From assembly GCA_004431415.1 (NCBI GenBank), contig QPMI01000011.1, forward strand, positions 41,909 to 105,908: a DNA stretch of 64,000 nt, in the 5' to 3' direction. The DNA comes from Cyanophora paradoxa. Taxonomy: Eukaryota; Glaucocystophyceae; Cyanophorales; Cyanophoraceae. The position numbers and the translations under genes were made by a program. Below are positions 62,701-64,000 of the stretch, in pieces. Each line of letters opens with the position of its first letter. Position 1 is the first letter of the stretch. A model generated the notes under the pieces. The model was not told where the DNA came from. It made no database searches and saw only the letters and a list, made by a program, of their open reading frames with translations.

Positions 62701-62999
62701 TAAAACAACATCAGGTGGCGCCTTAGAAGTCAATCAGAGGATGGCAGCAAAAAACTTACACAATACAACCCTTTCAGGAGTGTCACAGATGATTACCTTA
62801 CCAATAAAGGTTATCTTACCTCTGCAGATTTAAGCAGTTATGCAACAGATGCAGAGTTAACAACAGCTCTTGCAAACTATTTGCCTCTTACAGGTGGGAC
62901 TGTCAATGGAACTGTGAATGCTACCACTCTACAAATTGGTGGAACCACAATTCCAAAAGGTTATGATTTTGATCAGTTAGATGTAGTTATCAACAGATA
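59714..62999 (+). CDS. Long modular fibre protein resembling phage tail fibres, several frameshifts
   Basis: It starts MSFNYPPNLETIQDDNASST at 59714. Successive frames continue without gaps: 59714-60175, 60120-60320, 60320-61770 and 61775-62485, then pieces to a stop at about 62999. Breaks are at short homopolymers (TCCCCAA near 60135, TTT near 60315, ATTATT near 61778, and near 62485 and 62785). Content in order: DLGIRTRQWRNIHGSNVYAN; a 22-residue acidic repeat; then tail-fibre repeats (WEQINNKPARYPPEDHNHDW, WDEILGKPQKYPPEDHRHDW, HEHTWDEINDQPEFA); a beta domain ending AKNIHNETISRVV; SNIFTSNLYTSNIYTSN repeats; HTHTKDEITDF; a second copy of the beta domain; and YLTSADLSSYATDAELTTAL with YLPLTGGTVNGTV. 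These phrases are typical of bacteriophage tail fibres. A receptor-binding role is inferred. It may be one gene with the next entry. Confidence 0.75.
60740..61030 (+). repeat. 22-residue (66-bp) acidic tandem repeat in the fibre
   Basis: Two near-perfect copies of DPQEYEYEQNYEPHEEYLAD... (about 60826-60957) are flanked by degenerate copies on both sides (DPQEYEYDQYDPNEEEI..., VDYEQPHDPHEELLPDG). They form an acidic, Tyr/Glu-rich shaft segment. Confidence 0.8.
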
Positions 63000-63012
63000 G
63001 AAGCGCAAATAA

Positions 63013-64000
63013 TTGGACAGTCAATTGGACAGGACAAAGAACAGGACAACAGGATGTTATACAATACCACAAAATGATGAAGATTGTAATGGTTGTTTTA
63101 TGCGTTGGACAGTTCCAGAAGGTATGAAATCGTTTTATATTCAACTTTTACTGTGGCATACTTGTCGATATTTCGATATTTACGGGCAAACTGTAAATGG
63201 ACATCAACATTTCCTAAGACGAATAAATAACTATCAAGGACTTCAGGATGTTGCAGTTCAAGATGGAACATACCCAGCTATAATATTTACTTCAGTAAAC
63301 TGCGAATTTTACAGTAAAATATATGTTCAAGGGCGAAAAGGTCGCATTTATCTTACAGGTGTCTTTGGTTGGAGTCGACAAAGAGCAACTGATAATGATG
63401 CAGGATTATTGCATTACGATAATATTGCTTTCAATCCTGTTGGCAAATATTCCGAGTTTGATGTTGTAAGTGGTTGGAATAGCACAGGTGTAGCATTCCC
63501 AGCTGGGGCTTGGACAACAGCATGGAAACCCACAACAGATAACCCAGTAGAGGGTTTTATTGCAACCAGACAGATGATGAAAGTGGCAGTGGCTACATGC
63601 AGTGTGTTGTTCCAGCAGGAATGAAAACCTGTCACATACAATACTTATGTTGGACGAATTCAAGATATTTTGATATTTATGGATACCGCAATGGTCGTTG
63701 GAATTATATATGAGAGTGAATACGTATCAAAATGTTCAAAACACAGCCGACACAAATTGGCATTCGAGTTTATTATGGACTTCCGTATTTGATTGGGAAT
63801 TTCTCTCATATTGGAATTTTTGCAAAGAAAGGACGAATTCACATTGGAATGCTTGGATGGACAAAAGAAGTAGGAAGAACAGCACCAGCGAATGGTTTGA
63901 TTAGTTGGGATAATATTTACAGTCGTCCCGCTTTATTTACAGCCGCAGACCTCCCACAAACAGCAACATGGGCTGTCCAGACATGGCTTAAATCAACTGA
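63013..64000 (+). CDS. Fibre C-terminal domains, tandemly repeated, partial at window end
   Basis: The frame 63013-63624 (upstream of which the fibre frame ends in INR at 62999) contains CFMRWTVPEGMKSFYIQLLL, CRYFDIYGQTVNGHQ and RIYLTGVFGWSRQRATDNDA. From about 63570 another frame begins a second copy: GYMQCVVPAGMKTCHIQYLC, SRYFDIYGYRNGRWNYI, then GMLGWTKEVGRTAP and LISWDNIYSRPALFTAADLP, still open at 64000 with at least one more frame change. The two copies align in order over about 170 residues. They are likely receptor-binding knobs at the fibre tip; that role is inferred from position. Confidence 0.6.

Larger units (their letters stand above)
42043..64000. mobile_element. Integrated Polinton-like virus / Maverick-type element, left part
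   Basis: Composition changes from GC-rich, intron-dense DNA to AT-rich, intron-poor DNA at about 42043. The element carries the defining set: retroviral-type integrase, protein-primed family-B polymerase, packaging ATPase, a large capsid protein and minor-capsid genes. It adds a primase-superfamily-3 helicase (common in virophages and Polinton-like viruses), a patatin and long fibres. The left boundary sequence begins 5'-AG, as Maverick termini commonly do. The right end, the second terminal repeat and any maturation protease lie beyond 64000 or are absent. Genes are tightly packed in divergent and convergent pairs. Several frames are broken, so the copy may be inactive unless the breaks are assembly errors. 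Confidence 0.9.

Overview
The window joins two very different kinds of DNA. Positions 1 to about 42,042 are very GC-rich nuclear DNA of a eukaryote whose genes are split by many short introns. It carries nine genes on both strands. A complete histidinol dehydrogenase gene, the dense short introns, several introns that must use a GC rather than GT donor, and a Tiny-macrocysts-B-type sensor gene all suggest a unicellular alga. I cannot decide between haptophyte, pelagophyte, dinoflagellate and green lineages from sequence alone.

Host layout: VTT-domain (TVP38/TMEM64-like) membrane protein (+, 1374-3163); CNNM/DUF21-CBS transporter (-, 3664-6740); a 10-kb Ala/Glu-rich coiled-coil gene (+, 6904-17230); an unrecognised multi-pass membrane protein with a long disordered loop (+, 18501-23544); an RRM protein resembling plant BPA1 (+, 24149-26194); an unknown gene (+, 26473-27649); histidinol dehydrogenase (-, 27856-31217); a second giant coiled-coil gene (+, 31400-38942); and the 5' part of a TmcB-like multi-pass/TPR gene (+, from 39397), which runs into the AT-rich element.

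From about 42,043 to the end of the window composition switches abruptly to AT-rich, intron-poor DNA. This is an integrated Polinton-like virus / Maverick-type element whose right end is outside the window. In order it has an AT-rich, repeat-filled left end with an inverted repeat starting 5'-AG; a D,D(35)E retroviral-type integrase; protein-primed DNA polymerase B; a RING-like protein; a small basic protein; a primase plus superfamily-3 helicase; several small proteins; a packaging ATPase; a major capsid protein; two divergently transcribed, related minor-capsid/penton-like genes; a patatin phospholipase fused to a discoidin-like domain; and a very long modular fibre resembling phage tail fibres. 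Replication and integration genes sit on the left, virion and entry genes on the right. Integrase, RING, ATPase, MCP and patatin reading frames are intact. Polymerase, primase-helicase, both penton-like genes and the fibre carry frameshifts, and the polymerase also carries a perfect 203-bp tandem duplication. The copy is therefore either decaying or the assembly has indel errors.

The observations most worth following are: short host introns whose two ends carry inverted GTACCCCC / GGGGGTAC boxes (introner-like); the viral patatin-discoidin and fibre entry module; the dispersed TGTGACAGG hairpins in the element; a repeated promoter module; and the element's insertion at or beside a splice donor of a sensor gene.
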